64,000 nt of DNA from Asterias rubens. Taxonomy: Eukaryota; Echinodermata; Asteroidea; Forcipulatida; Asteriidae. The notes under the pieces were generated by a model. It was given only the letters and a program-made list of their open reading frames with translations. It was not told the origin of the DNA and ran no database searches. The stretch covers positions 5,427,171 through 5,491,170 of the forward strand of contig NC_047069.1 in assembly GCF_902459465.1 (NCBI RefSeq). The letters run 5' to 3'. Below are positions 1 through 12,038 of the stretch, in pieces. The stretch's first letter is position 1, and each line of letters begins with the position of its first letter. The position numbers and the translations under genes were made by a program.

Positions 1-565
1 CCACTGCCTTTAACTGTGTAACCCATTAATTTGTATTAAATGCCCGACCATGGCACAGCCCATAGTGCCGTTCGGCAAACTTGGTGCAAGAAACAATTGT
101 TTAAAATAATTCTAATCCATGTTGAATAGGCCTATATATATATACTCTCTTTGTTATCCCAAAATCAAACTACTCCTCTGCACCTACTATATCAAGAGAC
201 ATCCAACAACAAACGAGCCAAAAGAATACCCCCCTCGCCTGACTGCTTGCCCTATAATATGACAATAGTTTATAGTTTTACTTAGTGTTAACTTTTCCTG
301 GGGGAGTTCTGTTGTTTTCTAAAGGCGACGTGTTTTCCATGAACATGATGAACAATGTGCACTTGTTTAAAAAAAAAGAGGACTTATGCGCCATTATTCA
401 TAAAAACAAGTTTGCACTTTCACTAGGTCTGGGAAGGTTGATAATAATACAAAGTTGTGGAGGAAAAAACAGTTCATATGCTCACAATTCAGTTTCTCAT
501 TTTCACTTCCAAACACATCATAAAAATAATTGTTCATTGAATTGAATCGAATCACCCCTTATTGC
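1..565. other. non-coding flank
   Basis: AT-rich sequence with a short TA run near 135-150. Open frames are short and have no recognisable protein character. I see no gene. Confidence 0.5.
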
Positions 566-967
566 TTAAAGGCAGTGGACACTATTGGTAATTACTCAAA
601 ATAATTACTACCATAAAACCTTTACTTGGTAACGAGTAATGGGGAGAGGTTGATAGTATAAAACATTGTGAGAAAAGGCTCCCTCTGAATTGACATAGTT
701 TTCGAGATAGAAGTAATTTTCCACGAATTTGATTTCGAGACCTCAAGTTTAGAATTTGAGGTCTCAAAATCAAGCATCTGAAAGCACACAACTTCGTGTG
801 ACAAGGGTGTTTTTTCTTTCATTATTATTTCGCAACTCCGACGACCAATCAAGCTCAAATTTTCACAAGTTTATTACTTTATGCATATGTTGAGATACAC
901 CAAGTGAGAAGACTGGTCTTTGACAATTACCAATAGGCCTAGTAGGGCCTAGTGTCCAGTGTCTTTA
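566..967. repeat. Family 1 foldback element, copy 1
   Basis: About 400 bases with matching ends: TTAAAGGCAGTGGACACTAT at the left and the inverted form (GTGTCCAGTGTCTTTAA) at the right. The interior carries the family signatures: a TATAAAACATTGTGAGAAA block, a short inverted repeat around GAGACCTCAAGTTTAGAATTTGAGGTCTC, and CTTTGACAATTACCAATAG. The right end has a small inserted duplication of GGCCTAGT. There is no coding capacity, so it is a non-autonomous (MITE-like) element. Confidence 0.85.
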
Positions 968-1399
968 AAATAGAAACAGTTTTTATCAAACACTCACTCA
1001 CTACACACGGTGGTCTAGACCCCCACGGTTACCCGAAGCAGCCCCGGAGCAGAGGACCTTGGCGCCCCACGACCAAGCTGTTCGCGTCGCGCCCATTCAC
1101 CCCTCCCACCCCTTCCCCGACTAAATACATTCAAGAGTTGTAATCGATGCTCCCTCTGTCTGCGAAATTTATATCGTTGGTTTATTTTTAGCATAGTTTT
1201 CGGAAGTTTCAGAGAGTAGACTATCATGTTCATCGGCGTGAGCAGCCAATGAAACATGAGATGGGGTTTGAAATACGATCAGAATGGAGTTCTGACAGGT
1301 CTTGGAAATTTAGAAGAATCTTTTTATTTATTTATGGTTTTACAAGAGATAATAATGGTTTCCATCAGTTTTGCATAGTTAAGTATTTTTCAGTCGGGT
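968..1399. other. unassigned stretch with GC-rich patch
   Basis: A GC-rich patch at about 1010-1120 stands out from its AT-rich surroundings. Neither strand gives a convincing protein or splice pattern. I see nothing else. Confidence 0.4.
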
Positions 1400-1918
1400 A
1401 TCAAGTACGCCTGAGTACTAAGGTTGGCGAGTAGTACTACGACCCTGACGATTTCCTTAGGTAATTGGGTTCAACATTCAAAATGGTAGCACTTAAGTAC
1501 CGATTTTGAGTTCCATCGATATTCAAAACGGTAGTACTCAACTTCCTCAAGTACCGAGTTCTAGTACGATCAACATTAAAAACAGCAAGTTGATACAGAG
1601 TTTGAGTACCATCAACATTAAAAACGGTAGTACTCAAGTACCAAGTTCCAGTACTACAACATTCAAAATGGTAGTACTCAAGTACCGATTTCTAGTACGA
1701 TCAACATTAAAAACAGCAAGTCGATATAGAGTTCGAGTACTACAACATTCAAAATGGTTGTACTCGAGTACTGAGTTTGAGTACCATCAACATTCAAACG
1801 GTAGTACTCAAGGAGTTCAAGTACCATCATTATTACAAATGGTAGTACTCAAGTACCGAGAACGAGTACTACAAGTACAACACTAAAAATGGTAGTACTC
1901 AAGTTCGAGTACCATCAA
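1400..1918. repeat. GTACT-rich minisatellite
   Basis: Irregular tandem repetition of short blocks such as GGTAGTACTCAAGTACCGAG and ATCAACATTAAAAACAG, spaced at roughly 50-65 bases. Open frames across it on both strands come from the repetition and are not genes. Confidence 0.8.
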
Positions 1919-2835
1919 CATGCACTTTGACCTTTAACCCAGTTTAATGAATCAACAGGCCTTTACAAAAATCACAGATGAAGTGTACAACAATCAAAAG
2001 TAAAAAACTCACCAGAAATTTCATCTGTACTGTCAGCAGAGGCAGCTAACCTTTGCAGTGGTGTCAAGGGGTTAGCCCATATTCAGCAGGTTTGAAATGC
2101 GTTTCGGAGCAAATAGCTAACTTGGGAAACGAAGACAACAAAATGCACTCTGCATTCAGCTATTAGGTCCCATTATCCGACGAAGAAAGTTGTGCAGAAG
2201 GGAAGAGTTTGGAGTAGCGGCTGAGGTTGTTTCAAGTGCTTCAACATGTGGTGATCCAGCAGCGACCGCAGCCGCCAATTCGGCACGGTCATGATGGCCT
2301 CCTATAGCTCCTTTCTCGCTTCTAACTTCACACCTCAGCAAAAACCGTCACACTCGAGTGGGCATCTTCCAAACATGGAGGTAGAAATATATGTCCAAAT
2401 GTATGTTTTCCAAATCTATGTTCCAAATAAGCGTTTTACGTATGTGCAGACAATGCTACAAAAATGTCAAGCCCCCACCACCTAAGCGATTAAGAGTGCT
2501 GCATTCTGTGACATTCCCAAGGATTTACACATCGCTACAACATGATGGTTAGCCAACAAAACTGTCAGAATGTGAAGTTGGGTGATGACAACGTTGAATA
2601 CAACACACATCACATTCACACACATACCAAGGGTTTCTTGAGCCTCACAGTCTCAGTTCTTTTACTACGCATTGGCTTTCTCCGTTACACATAATATAAC
2701 CACAAAGGAAACTGACTAGGTTTAAGTTTAATGATTTGGGGTAAACATGGAAAAAATTAACCAGAGTGAGACTCGAACCAACGACCTCAAGAAATAACGT
2801 GCTCACATAAATGCGCGACGTTCTCTGCTCAAGGG
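1919..2835. other. intergenic, no gene seen
   Basis: There are no splice-consistent open frames and no recognised protein. A tRNA-B-box-like string on the minus strand near 2768-2790 (GAGACTCGAACCAACGACCT on plus) may be a SINE relic, but the rest of a tRNA cannot be drawn. Confidence 0.35.
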
Positions 2836-2986
2836 AGACCTTATCGCAAATACCAATGCGCAAGCGCAGACTGTTGAATGAGGTGCATTGTGGGATATAA
2901 TATGGATCAAATTTGGATACCAGCTAGACCACAATGCACCTAATTCCAAGCTTTACGCGCGCGCCCCGGTATTTGCGAAAAGGTCT
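2836..2986. repeat. short foldback element (AGACCTT ends)
   Basis: The left end AGACCTTATCGCAAATACC is mirrored at the right by GGTATTTGCGAAAAGGTCT. This gives about 19-base inverted ends around a roughly 110-base core with no coding capacity. Confidence 0.7.
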
Positions 2987-3062
2987 ATTCTGGATCTGAA
3001 TGAGCGCCCTCTGCAGTCCAAAAACTCACAGGTCAGACTGTCCCTGAGCCACTTCTGGTAAT

Positions 3063-3202
3063 TAGGCCGTGTCCGAAACGACGACTTTGGCTACAGCTAC
3101 GTCTAGATCAGCGCGTCTACCTACCAGTGTGTTGAAGAATAGGCAGACGCGCGCGATCTAGCCGTAGCTGTAGCCGAAGTCGCCGTTTCGGACACGGCCT
3201 AT
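3063..3202. repeat. near-perfect hairpin element (GGCCGTGTCCGAAACG arms)
   Basis: The left arm, from TAGGCCGTGTCCGAAACGAC through the CTACAGCTACG block, is mirrored by the right arm, which ends GTCGCCGTTTCGGACACGGCC. The arms are about 48 bases with few mismatches around a loop of about 45 bases. It is a foldback element with no open frame, and it directly abuts the truncated LINE on its right. Confidence 0.85.
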
Positions 3203-3203
3203 A

Positions 3204-4176
3204 CTAAGTTTCTCTTATATATAAACGATATCTGTAATTCTTCGAAATTGTTATCCTTTATTCTTTTTGCCGATGACACCAATGTTTTCTTTAGTCATAG
3301 TAACTCAAAGGAGGCAGTTTCAGTAATGAACTCGGAACTGCATAAGGTTTCATTGTGGTTTAAATGTAACAAACTATCAATTAATGAAAAGAAAACTTGC
3401 TTTATGTTATTTTCAAATATATGTAAAGATGACAACATCAATATTTATATAAACAACTCTAAAATAAGCCAAGTTAATTCTTTTAGATTTCTAGGTGTTA
3501 TAATACAGCAACCTTACATGGAAGTCTCACTGCCAAAAGATTCACACATCAGTTTCCCAAATAGTGGGTGTTCTACGTAAACTTAAACATATTCTGCCTA
3601 GGAATGTGCTTTTCTCTATTTATAATACGCTGGCACTGCCCCACTTTCAATACGGGATTCTAGCCTGGGGAAATACTCATGCTTCTTACCTGAACAAGCT
3701 ATTAATCGTACAGAAGAAATCCTTGAGAGTTATAGCCAATTCTAGCTTTAGAGAGCACATCTGCACCCCTTTTCAAGCAATTTAAAACACTCGATATTTT
3801 TAAACTGTATAAATATCATCTTGGGGTCCTTATGTTTAAGTGTGAATCTAACTTGTTACCAGGTAACATAAGACTCCTCTTTACACGAAATATTGACATC
3901 CATTCACATAACACTAGATCAGCTACTAAAATTCATATTGGAAAGGCTCGGACCACTTTATTTATGAAAACAGTCAGACATCAAGGCCCCCTACTCTCAG
4001 TTCACCCCAATACCTTCATTTAGAACTGTGCACAGCTTCTAAAAAAAACCAAAAAAAAAACCTACTTATAACCAGTATCGTCTAAAATGACACCACCTGT
4101 AACTTCTTGTATGTTTCATGATTATTTATTGTGATATTTGGAAATAAAAAACAAACAAACAAACAAACAAACAAAG
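3204..4176 (+). mobile_element. 5'-truncated non-LTR retrotransposon (CR1/Jockey-like)
   Basis: The plus strand encodes the end of a LINE reverse transcriptase. It starts within the motif LLYINDI, then gives the catalytic FADD box (LFADDTNVFF, about 3263-3290), an L...LSINE.KT.FM thumb region, and the characteristic LINE C-terminus with ALPHFQYGILAWG and HSHNTRSATKIH. The frame shifts near 3505 and again near 3770, so the copy is dead. Everything upstream of the RT palm is missing, which is typical of incomplete target-primed insertion. It ends in an (AAAC)n tail at about 4151-4176. I assign it to the CR1/Jockey group only loosely. Confidence 0.9.
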
Positions 4177-5825
4177 TTACGAGTCATAATAATGTCGTCT
4201 GAAATAAATATCATGTCTGAGCTTAACAAACCAGTGCTTCGTATACTGCAAATCAGGACTTGCTGAAGTTCCCTTTATATTATGTCATTCATCGTGTGTA
4301 TAAATTAACTTGTGTGAAGTATTATCAAATCGGATGTGCTGAACAAGCAGGGAGGAAATGTTGACGGTGGCTGCGAGTTTCTAGAAAAACATTATGGCAT
4401 CTTCAGTGAACATGTTCAAAGGTCCACGATTATTAGTAATTGAGAAACAGAAGAAGAAATGATAATTAGGTTCAATCAGTTCATTGTCTATAAACTAATA
4501 CACATCCTTAACAAAGATAGTGATATATCACTTAAAGACTAACTAACAATTCCAAAACATACAAGACAAAACTGCATTATCTTTCGTAATCGTAGCAACA
4601 ACTTTACTTCAGATGCAATGAAGGGGACATGAGATGTCAAAAACAGCCGAAACAAAAATAATTATGTTCACAAAATTAACACCATCCATTGTTGTTTTAT
4701 CTAAACATTTAATTCGAATTCATCAACAATGTTCACATAATTTTCAATTTTTTTATTTATTTAAATTAATTGTATTGGTGTATGAAATGATTTCTACCCC
4801 GATTGTAAGTTTGTACATTAAATCCAAAGCAGTGTAAAATGCAAAACTTTACTTTTATTTTGGGTTTTGAGGCATTCGATTGTACGGGTAAGGTTTGAAT
4901 GTTTAGTTTCATTTTGCAGTTAACACCTGGTATATATTATATTATATTATTTGTACACTTCCCACACCATTGATTGACAACAAGTCGGTTTTTATGCTTA
5001 CAATAATTTTGAGTACCAATATTGTCGAAAAACCCGGCTTATGTAAATCCAGTCGACCCAGTAAATTGAGTAAGGTGAGACATGGCGTTATATAACGCCA
5101 GTTTAACTAACTGAATATAATAATATGTAGACTTGTAATGTTAGGGACAATCTAGTACGCCATGGTTTAATTTATAACCTGAAACAGGAGCGTCAATTCG
5201 TCTTGAAAGATGGGGGGGGGACACAGATAACATTTACGGCGTAGGGTCCGGGACCCGCTTTAGGGCCCCAGGAAAATTCATCCAGTCGACCCAGTAAATT
5301 GAGTGAGGTTTCGCCAGTACGACTTAGTGAACATAATATATCATGTTAAGAACAATCTAATACGCCATGTTTTATTCTAAAAGCCAAGAAGAGACTTTTT
5401 CTCAGCAAGTTTCGTTGTGAAGTTAACTTTTAAAAAAAGTCAGAAAGACAGTCAACCTTGCGAAATAACTGATCTCATTTACTGAGTGTTGACACTCTGT
5501 GCGAACCCTGTAACATGCTGCTAAAAACAAGTGTCAGAAATATTCAATATACATATATTAAAGACACATGTTTTTGGACAGACACAGTTTTCGCAGTGAT
5601 GTACAGTAGGCCTATGCTCGATGCTGGGGTAAGTATTCATAAACGAATTGACAAGGGAGGACTGTGAATATCACATAGGTCGGTTACTGGGGTGCAGTGT
5701 GAATAGAACATTACGCCGTTCTGAACAATTATAATTTGTATATACTCCTAACACTAAAACCAAGGTTGATTTTTTTATTCTCTGTGTTTCAAAATATTTA
5801 TCTAATTGTTTGTCCTCAAACTATG
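4177..5825. other. intergenic with diverged direct repeats
   Basis: No gene seen. Two blocks recur about 200-230 bases apart: CCAGTCGACCCAGTAAATTGAGT (about 5049 and 5282, shared over roughly 20 bases) and a block reading AATCTAGTACGCCATGG / AATCTAATACGCCATG (about 5149 and 5355). They suggest an old local duplication. A run of nine G lies at about 5212-5220. Confidence 0.45.
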
Positions 5826-5918
5826 AGCTCGATTTCACAAAGCACTAAGAATCAGCCTTCATGACATCACACTATACCTAGCAGTTAAGATCAATCCGCT
5901 TTGTGAAATCGAGAAACC
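5826..5918. repeat. small foldback element (GATTTCACAAAG ends)
   Basis: The left end CTCGATTTCACAAAGC is matched in inverted form by GCTTTGTGAAATCGAG about 75 bases later. The terminal motif TTTCACAAA recurs in other small foldbacks in the window (15112, 45585 and 62609), although their cores differ. Confidence 0.75.
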
Positions 5919-6225
5919 TCGTGCTTACTCGTAATTTACATAACAATTCGTAATACAAAAACTACTTAATTTCAAGTCATGTGCGAATAACAACATTTTG
6001 ATATGTGTATTAAACTTTTCTATGGTTTTTACATTTCCTGATTTAGAGACATTTCTTAACTGAATGTAGAATACACTAACGCCAAATCAAACATTATTTA
6101 CAGAGAAGGCCTAAAACGTATTTCGATTTAACGCGCGGTAAATATGTTTCCGTAAAAACCCTATACAATGCGCGAGTTTAACTTTGTTTTCGTGACATTA
6201 AATCGCAACCGATAACGTTTTATAT

Positions 6226-6412
6226 ACACAACGGCTGTTCATTTTAACTCCAACAGTCCCTTGAAAATTGGGAATATGTTTCCTTAATGTCTACGAAAAG
6301 AAAGAAATCGTGATAGTAAATAGCAACATGGTTTACGTTTGATAACTCACAACGGCTGTTCATTTTGAAACCCAAACAGTCCCTTGAAAACCGGGAATAT
6401 ATTTCTTTAATT
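6226..6412. repeat. two-copy direct repeat
   Basis: A block beginning CACAACGGCTGTTCATTTT and continuing CAACAGTCCCTTGAAAA..GGGAATAT is present at about 6228 and again at about 6349. It lies just beyond the inferred 3' end of gene A. Confidence 0.7.
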
Positions 6413-6467
6413 AAAAACAAAACAAAAAAACATAGAAAATTCTTGAAATTTTTTCAGCCTGTTTTGC

Positions 6468-6473
6468 TTTATT
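6468..6473 (-). promoter_or_regulatory. poly(A) signal of gene A
   Basis: AATAAA on the minus strand, about 95 bases after the stop codon of gene A. It is the first such signal after the stop, so the 3' UTR is probably short. Confidence 0.55.
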
Positions 6474-6567
6474 TTGTTTCTATAAAGTCAAGTAGGTCGA
6501 TGACCTAACTACACCTGCCAGGCTCTAATAGTCGTTTGTCGATTGAACAGTAATTTGTTTGTTTTCT

Positions 6568-7066
6568 TTACATTTTCGTATCTTCTGATTCGGAGTAAAA
6601 AGCTTCGTTCACTTCGAACGCCGAGTTCTTCTGCAGCGACCCGTTGGTCTTGACAAGCCCGTTCGATTTGGAGTGAGTCTTGTTTTCTTTGTACTTGAAC
6701 TTGTACCCAAGTACCGCACCGAATACTATAATAATCAGCGCAAGCAGAGCAACGATCACAAACAAGAATACTTCAATCAGTGACTCTGCTTGGTCCGGCG
6801 TCAGCTTGAAGCCCAGGCCTTCGCCGATGAACACCTCTTCGCAGACCGGGGTGGCCGAGCCGTCCAGCTGGTCGGGGCAAGACTCCACAGCGGCCCGGCG
6901 GAGATTGGGGAGGTAGTCGGTCCAGAACATGACCTTATCCTGGCGGTATGCTTCACCCGGTGTGTCGTCGGCCAGTTGGATGAGCAGGTACTTCTCCGCG
7001 TCACCGTACTTGGGCCAGTACGTCAGGTTGACACTCGGGGGGTCATCTGGGTTGACGTTTGGATCT
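6568..7066 (-). CDS. gene A exon 2 (membrane anchor and tail)
   Basis: The acceptor reads AATAAACAG|AGATCC. Only this AG keeps the frame; using an AG two bases on would give an early stop. The exon encodes the cholinesterase C-terminal strand region, two cysteines (in ESCPD and TPVCEE), the membrane helix and the tail. It is the only exon of this type that I can see for genes A to C. Confidence 0.88.
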
Positions 7067-10000
7067 CTGTTTATTAAACAAAAACAAAATACAAAATTGC
7101 AGGCATTTGTATTTATACTTTCACAGGAGGGAAGGGATTTAGATCAATTTTACCCTGTGTTACTAAGCGAGCAGCCGCGGAAGCATTGTGGTTTGATCGA
7201 CCATAGAGTAAGGACTTACTCTATGGATCGACCAACATCTGCTTCAGGATGCAAAAGGGTGCGGGCCACGGACGCGCGCGCGGACGTGTTTGAGAAATAT
7301 TCACATCTGCCACACCCATGTCACACCCAGAAAGTATCGAGCAAGCAGTACGGTCAGCCTTGACCGTGGCGGTAAAAAGTACTACCTAAAAACGAAAGCG
7401 GCACGAGCCTTAAGGCGTGGACACGTGCAAGAACTAGAGTGACATCGTCACAATATGGGGGTCGATGTGCTTTTGCAACCTCGTACTCCGACTGCACATA
7501 ACACCATGGAGGAACTTAACAGTAATGTCACGGTACAGTACGGCTGGCAATGTTCAGGCTCATAAACCTCTACCCCAGGCGAACTTTAGTTGTGCATCAC
7601 CAAACAGTGTTCTGGGATTGAACCGCTTGGGACATGGCTAAGTAAACAGTGTACGGGCAGAACTGAAATCGATTCTACAATATTTAACCGCTATACATGA
7701 CTCTGGTCTCGACCTTACAAGTGCGTCGCGCGACCCACGAATGGGTTTAGTTAAAGATGCATCGCCCGAGTTAAAGAAAATATATTCAACATTTACGGCA
7801 AAAAAAAATTGCTTGATTATGTGGAGCTCTATGTCTTATTTGTCTGTAATAGATGAAGTAACACCTGTTCGCTCATATGGCGATAAGTTGGAAAGTTATT
7901 TTTATCCAGCGTTATTTTTTACAATTTGTTTTTACATTCACTATGTTTGAAATCATACGACCTTGCAATGTACAACGTAGCACCTTGTAACAGTTTACAG
8001 GGTGCTGTGGTGAAACTTATGCCAGACACTGCTGGGTAAAACCCTTCCCTTTAACGACGAATGTAAAGGTATTTTATGTGCATTACAATGACACACGTGA
8101 CATAATACGGCTAAATAGTAAACAAGCAAATTTGATTCGACAATCACCAATAATGTGAGAGTCGTTCTCAAATGATAAGTTAAAGACGGTGGACACTATT
8201 GGTAATTGTCAAAGACCAGTCTTCTCACTTGGTGTATCTCAACGTATGCATAAAATAGCAAACCTGTGAAAACTTGAGCTCAATTGGTCGCCGGTGTGGC
8301 GAGATAATAATGACAGAAAAACACCCATGTCACACGAAGTTGTGTGCTTTCAGATGCTTGATTTCGTGACCTCAATTTCTCAATATGAGGTCTGGAAATC
8401 AAATTCGTTACTTCTTTCTCAAAAACTACGTCACTTCAGAGGGAACCGTTTACCACATTGTTGTATACTATTCACCTCTCCCCATTACTTGTTACCAAGT
8501 GAGGTTTTATGCTAATACCTGTTTTGAGTATTTACCAATAGTGTCCACTGCCTTTAATGAGAACAACACACACATACAATTTGAGTATTACAACAGAGGT
8601 ACACAATATGTTCATATTTGGTACCTCATCAAGACCAAGACAAAATTGAAAATAAAATGTCTAAACACAAAACAAAACTGAGTAACAAAAGTATACCTCA
8701 TGGAAATTCTCAGGACTGGGATGCTCCTCAAGTAAATACGTATATCAAGTCTATGGGAAACTGTTAAGTGCAGGGACAATGGAAGGAACAAAAGCATGAT
8801 CCACAAGGGTGAATTTTTGAGAAGTTGTGGCCTTGTATTATTGAGTTTGCAATGAACTTTTTGCGTGCATACCCAATTTCAATTCGGCTCAAGCTTGTCT
8901 GTACTTCTATTAAACATGGTCAAATTGACCTCCTGCACACTTTTCATTGGGGAAATTATAAAGTGGAGATGATCTGAACTGAAGTTGAATAGTGAACCTA
9001 CCCGCTCTTGGCAAAGTTTGACCAATAGGTCATGACCCGATGACTGAGCCACCTCTCATCATTAGTGAAGCTGGACGCCATACTGAAAGGCAATCCAAAC
9101 ACGTAAGATAACTCCTCTCCATGAGGCACCAGGTTGAGTTGTGGATATCTGTCATCCGCGTCACTCCGGTGGTCGAATATAGCCGCGTAGCACAACCCCA
9201 GAGGCGGCAGCCCTTTCAGTAGCCTGGACAGGCTAGCGAGGTAGTTGTAGTCCAGCATGACATCCGTGAGAGATTGCATACGGGAGATTCCATCCTGGTC
9301 CTGATCGGTGTAACCACGAGTAACCGCGAGATTGATTAACTCTCCCAGCCCAAACAAACGCAGTACATGGTCAAATTGCTCTTGTGATATTCCATCCATA
9401 GGGTTGAACTCGGGGACAGTCCCCGAGTCTAGAATGACCGACCCATCACCGGAAGTATGCAGGACCAGAAGATCATGAAACAAGTCCGGACGGTCAAAAT
9501 CATAAGACAAGAAGACGTCATCAATGAACGGGCCGTACACAACGGGTAACGGGCTGATGCTGTCGGCCACAGCAGCGCCGTGTGCGAAGAGCGCCTCAGG
9601 CGTATTGCCAGCATCCCGTAAGCATTCGAGAAGCCTTGAAGTATCTTTATAGTTACACCCCGTAGCCTTCCCGATACGGGTGGTGAGATCTTCAATCTCG
9701 CTTGTAGGCTTCAGCATGCTTGTGGACGCAATGGGTCCGCTGTGGGTAGCGACACGTCTGAAGAGCGGGCGACTGGCGTTAGCGAAGAGGTGAAGGGTCA
9801 CAGCATCGCCACCTGCAGACTGGCCGAAAAGAGTCACCCTGCTCGGGTCGCCCCCAAAGGCAGCGATGTTCTCGTTGACCCACTTCAGCGCTAACTGCTG
9901 ATCGAGCAGACCGTAGTTCCCCTTAGCGTTCTCGTCGCCTGTACCCCAGAACCCGAAGAAATTCAACCGGTAGTTGATAGTGACCACGACGACATTACCG

Positions 10001-10497
10001 CGAACTGCCAGGGCGGACCCGTCGTATCCACTCCCCTGACCCGTCAAGTAGCTCCCCCCATGGATGTAAAAGATAACAGCCAGACCGGGCCCAGACGCAT
10101 TGCTATTAACATCCACCGGAGTGTACACATTTAGTGACAGACAATCTTCATCAAGCACGGCGGCTTCCGTTGGTATCTGCACGACGTAATCAGGGTAGAA
10201 TGTGGCCACACCCGTGATGTCTTGCCAACACGACGGTCCGTACTTGGTCGCGTTGAACGTACCGTCCCACGCTGCCTTTTCCACCGGGGCACTAAACCTC
10301 AACTCCCCGGTCGGTGGCTCTGCGTAGGGTATCCCCTTAAAACACCAGTAATCAGTCCCACTAAGATCTTGTGCAAGGACACCTCGAAGAACCCCTGAAG
10401 TCGTACTTACGATCGGGTCAACGACACAAGCAATCGGAATAACCATAAGCGACATGCACGCCAAAGACGCGAGCACCGCCATTTCGAGTGATAACAT
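6568..10497 (-). CDS. gene A: membrane-anchored cholinesterase/carboxylesterase-like protein
   Basis: Two exons (10497-9002 and 7066-6568) join in phase 2 to give 664 residues. A signal peptide (M1 to about A24) leads into an alpha/beta-hydrolase esterase domain. The oxyanion-hole motif HGGS is at 146-149. The nucleophile elbow GQSAGG has Ser227, the acid is Asp351 in SGDGS (many cholinesterases use Glu), and His459 lies in PHGEE. The triad is therefore complete. The choline-binding tryptophan loop of true acetylcholinesterase is not recognisable, so a general carboxylesterase is more likely. Exon 2 adds the membrane-proximal cholinesterase tail (WPKYG, FWTDYLP), one membrane helix (about 598-620) and a 44-residue cytoplasmic tail ending DTKM, a possible PDZ ligand. 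An in-frame GTG lies upstream at 10527, but the ATG at 10497 fits a signal peptide better; ATG 10482 is an alternative. Confidence 0.9.
7965..8110 (-). repeat. degraded SINE fragment (family S1)
   Basis: The string TTTACAGGGTGCTGTGGTG matches the body of the S1 SINE seen at 19890-20220 and 44290-44610. The tRNA-like head is absent. Confidence 0.5.
8180..8557. repeat. Family 1 foldback element, copy 2
   Basis: Ends TTAAAGACGGTGGACACTAT and GTGTCCACTGCCTTTAA. It is in reverse orientation to copy 1: CTTTGACAATTACC appears in complement at the left. Confidence 0.85.
9002..10497 (-). CDS. gene A exon 1 (ectodomain)
   Basis: One exon carries the signal peptide and the whole catalytic domain up to YWSNFAKSG. 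The donor reads GG|GTAGGT, and the first intronic codon completes a TAG stop, so intron retention would give a soluble protein ending here. Confidence 0.9.
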
Positions 10498-10854
10498 TTT
10501 TAATGCCAATACTACAATACTAAACACGCCTGTAATTACTAACCCGAACTCGTACAGGTACCGCTAACGTAGTTGCACTTGTAGTTCGATGCATGAATGG
10601 GTAATATTAATGACAAAAGAGCACTCTATTCACTGTTAAATTGCGTGCTTGCTGACCGAGTCATAGCCTACACAACAAAACTTTAGAAGCTATTGAAATT
10701 ATGGAATTTCATTTCTCCAGCAGAGCATAAACAGGCGAAGTCGTACAATACACAGCGGGGCGACAATACACTAACGCTACACAAAAGCTTTACGGCAAAT
10801 TACACATAGGGGTCACTGGCAAACTAGTTTGCACCACGTTGAGAGTTGAAGACC

Positions 10855-10975
10855 CTATGCAGTATAGTAGTAGTCCGTTGATAAGAAGAAGTGTCACTCC
10901 TCGCCACTCTCAAAGATATTCAACTGGCCGTGAATAATAGGAATGACTATAGAGCAAGAGTCGAAACGTCGACAA
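10855..10975 (+). repeat. possible Penelope-like 3' end relic
   Basis: It ends in AAGAGTCGAAACGTCGAC. The core TCGAAACGTC is identical to that in the 3' region of the Penelope-like fragment at 57474. No coding part accompanies it. Confidence 0.4.
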
Positions 10976-11236
10976 ATTAAGAACTCAATCCGTTAAAAGA
11001 AAACGTGGTTTAGATTCTTCTCTCACTCAGAAGTGTTCATTCATTCAATCAAATACAAAAAAAAGGTACTACAGATTTCTCAAAGAGTGCGCGTGCACCG
11101 TTGGCAATTTTCCCAATTCCGGTTTTTGCAAATCCTTCATTCTGGAGTAGGCCTACTTGGTGAGAGACGGCATCGGTGCCACACGTCCTGAGAAATTATT
11201 ATACACCTGACACGACAGTTTTGAGACAAAAAAAAA

Positions 11237-11503
11237 ATGAAGGTAAAAATCCTGTGTGATACAGAAGCGGATATCCTGAACACTGTGCATAATATTCATG
11301 AAGACATGCAATTTAACACGCACATGGATACCCCCAAGGAATTTGAATTCCAAATTAGCTCAGCCGGAGGAATTCAATGTAATTGGGGTCTGACAGATAA
11401 AAAAATGAGGAAAATATTCAAGCGTCTATTCAAACGCAATCGCCCCAAGGAAAGCTTAAAGAAAGCTCTAAAAAGGCTGGAGTACAAATACATTCCCTTT
11501 TAA
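11237..11503 (+). CDS. small uncharacterised ORF, 88 residues
   Basis: An ATG open frame that is rich in K, E and D and ends with a strongly basic amphipathic stretch (KIFKRLFKRNRPKESLKKAL). Its composition is more protein-like than the surrounding random frames. There is no signal peptide and no membrane segment. A run of nine A precedes the ATG, which could be the remnant of a retroposed tail. I do not recognise the family. It may be a transposon fragment, a short gene or chance. Confidence 0.3.
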   Translation: MKVKILCDTEADILNTVHNIHEDMQFNTHMDTPKEFEFQISSAGGIQCNWGLTDKKMRKIFKRLFKRNRPKESLKKALKRLEYKYIPF

Positions 11504-12038
11504 AGGGTTTATACAAGATTGGTATATAGCCGACAAAACAGTCGTAGGGCGTGTTTATGTTTTGTGTGATCGACCATACATGTAATAACAAACCTGTGAA
11601 ACTTTGGGCTTTATCAGTTGGGGGGGGGGGGGTTATTACGCTTCTATATGTACATTATTATGGACAAAATGAGCCGCAGTGACTTTTGATGCTCCAAAAT
11701 CAGACAGCATCAGTTCATACTACTATTACAACATGCTGCCTACACAATGATGTGCTTCAATGCTGGTTTGGAAATCAGGGAAACTGTAATCGTTCTATGT
11801 TCACCATCTATTTTAAAAGAGGGTTATGTCAACAGAAGCGATCTGAAATGTCATATTATTTGCTTTGTTCGTCAGTCTTTCCACAGGCCCTGGTCTGTCC
11901 CTGTTATTTTCTTTAAAACGGGTTCACCGAATCTTTTGGGTATGGAAGCTTATTGCCGCCACATCAATAACAAATAAATATCTCTTATCGTGTACGTACA
12001 CGACAAGTTTGGATATCGTGTACGTGATCCGCCCTCTC

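Larger units (their letters stand above)
7067..9001 (-). other. intron 1 of gene A
   Basis: A 1935-base phase-2 intron. It holds a palindrome at about 7178-7230 (CCATAGAGTAAG / CTTACTCTATGG), a degraded SINE piece (about 7965-8110) and Family 1 copy 2. Open frames inside it are repeat-derived or random. Confidence 0.8.
10528..12038. other. A-B intergenic region, left part
   Basis: It contains the TCGAAACGTC motif (10961-10970) and the small open frame at 11237. The rest shows no splice-consistent exon on the minus strand. I looked here for a terminal exon of gene B (a WP.Y...FW motif followed by a membrane helix) and did not find one. Confidence 0.5.
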
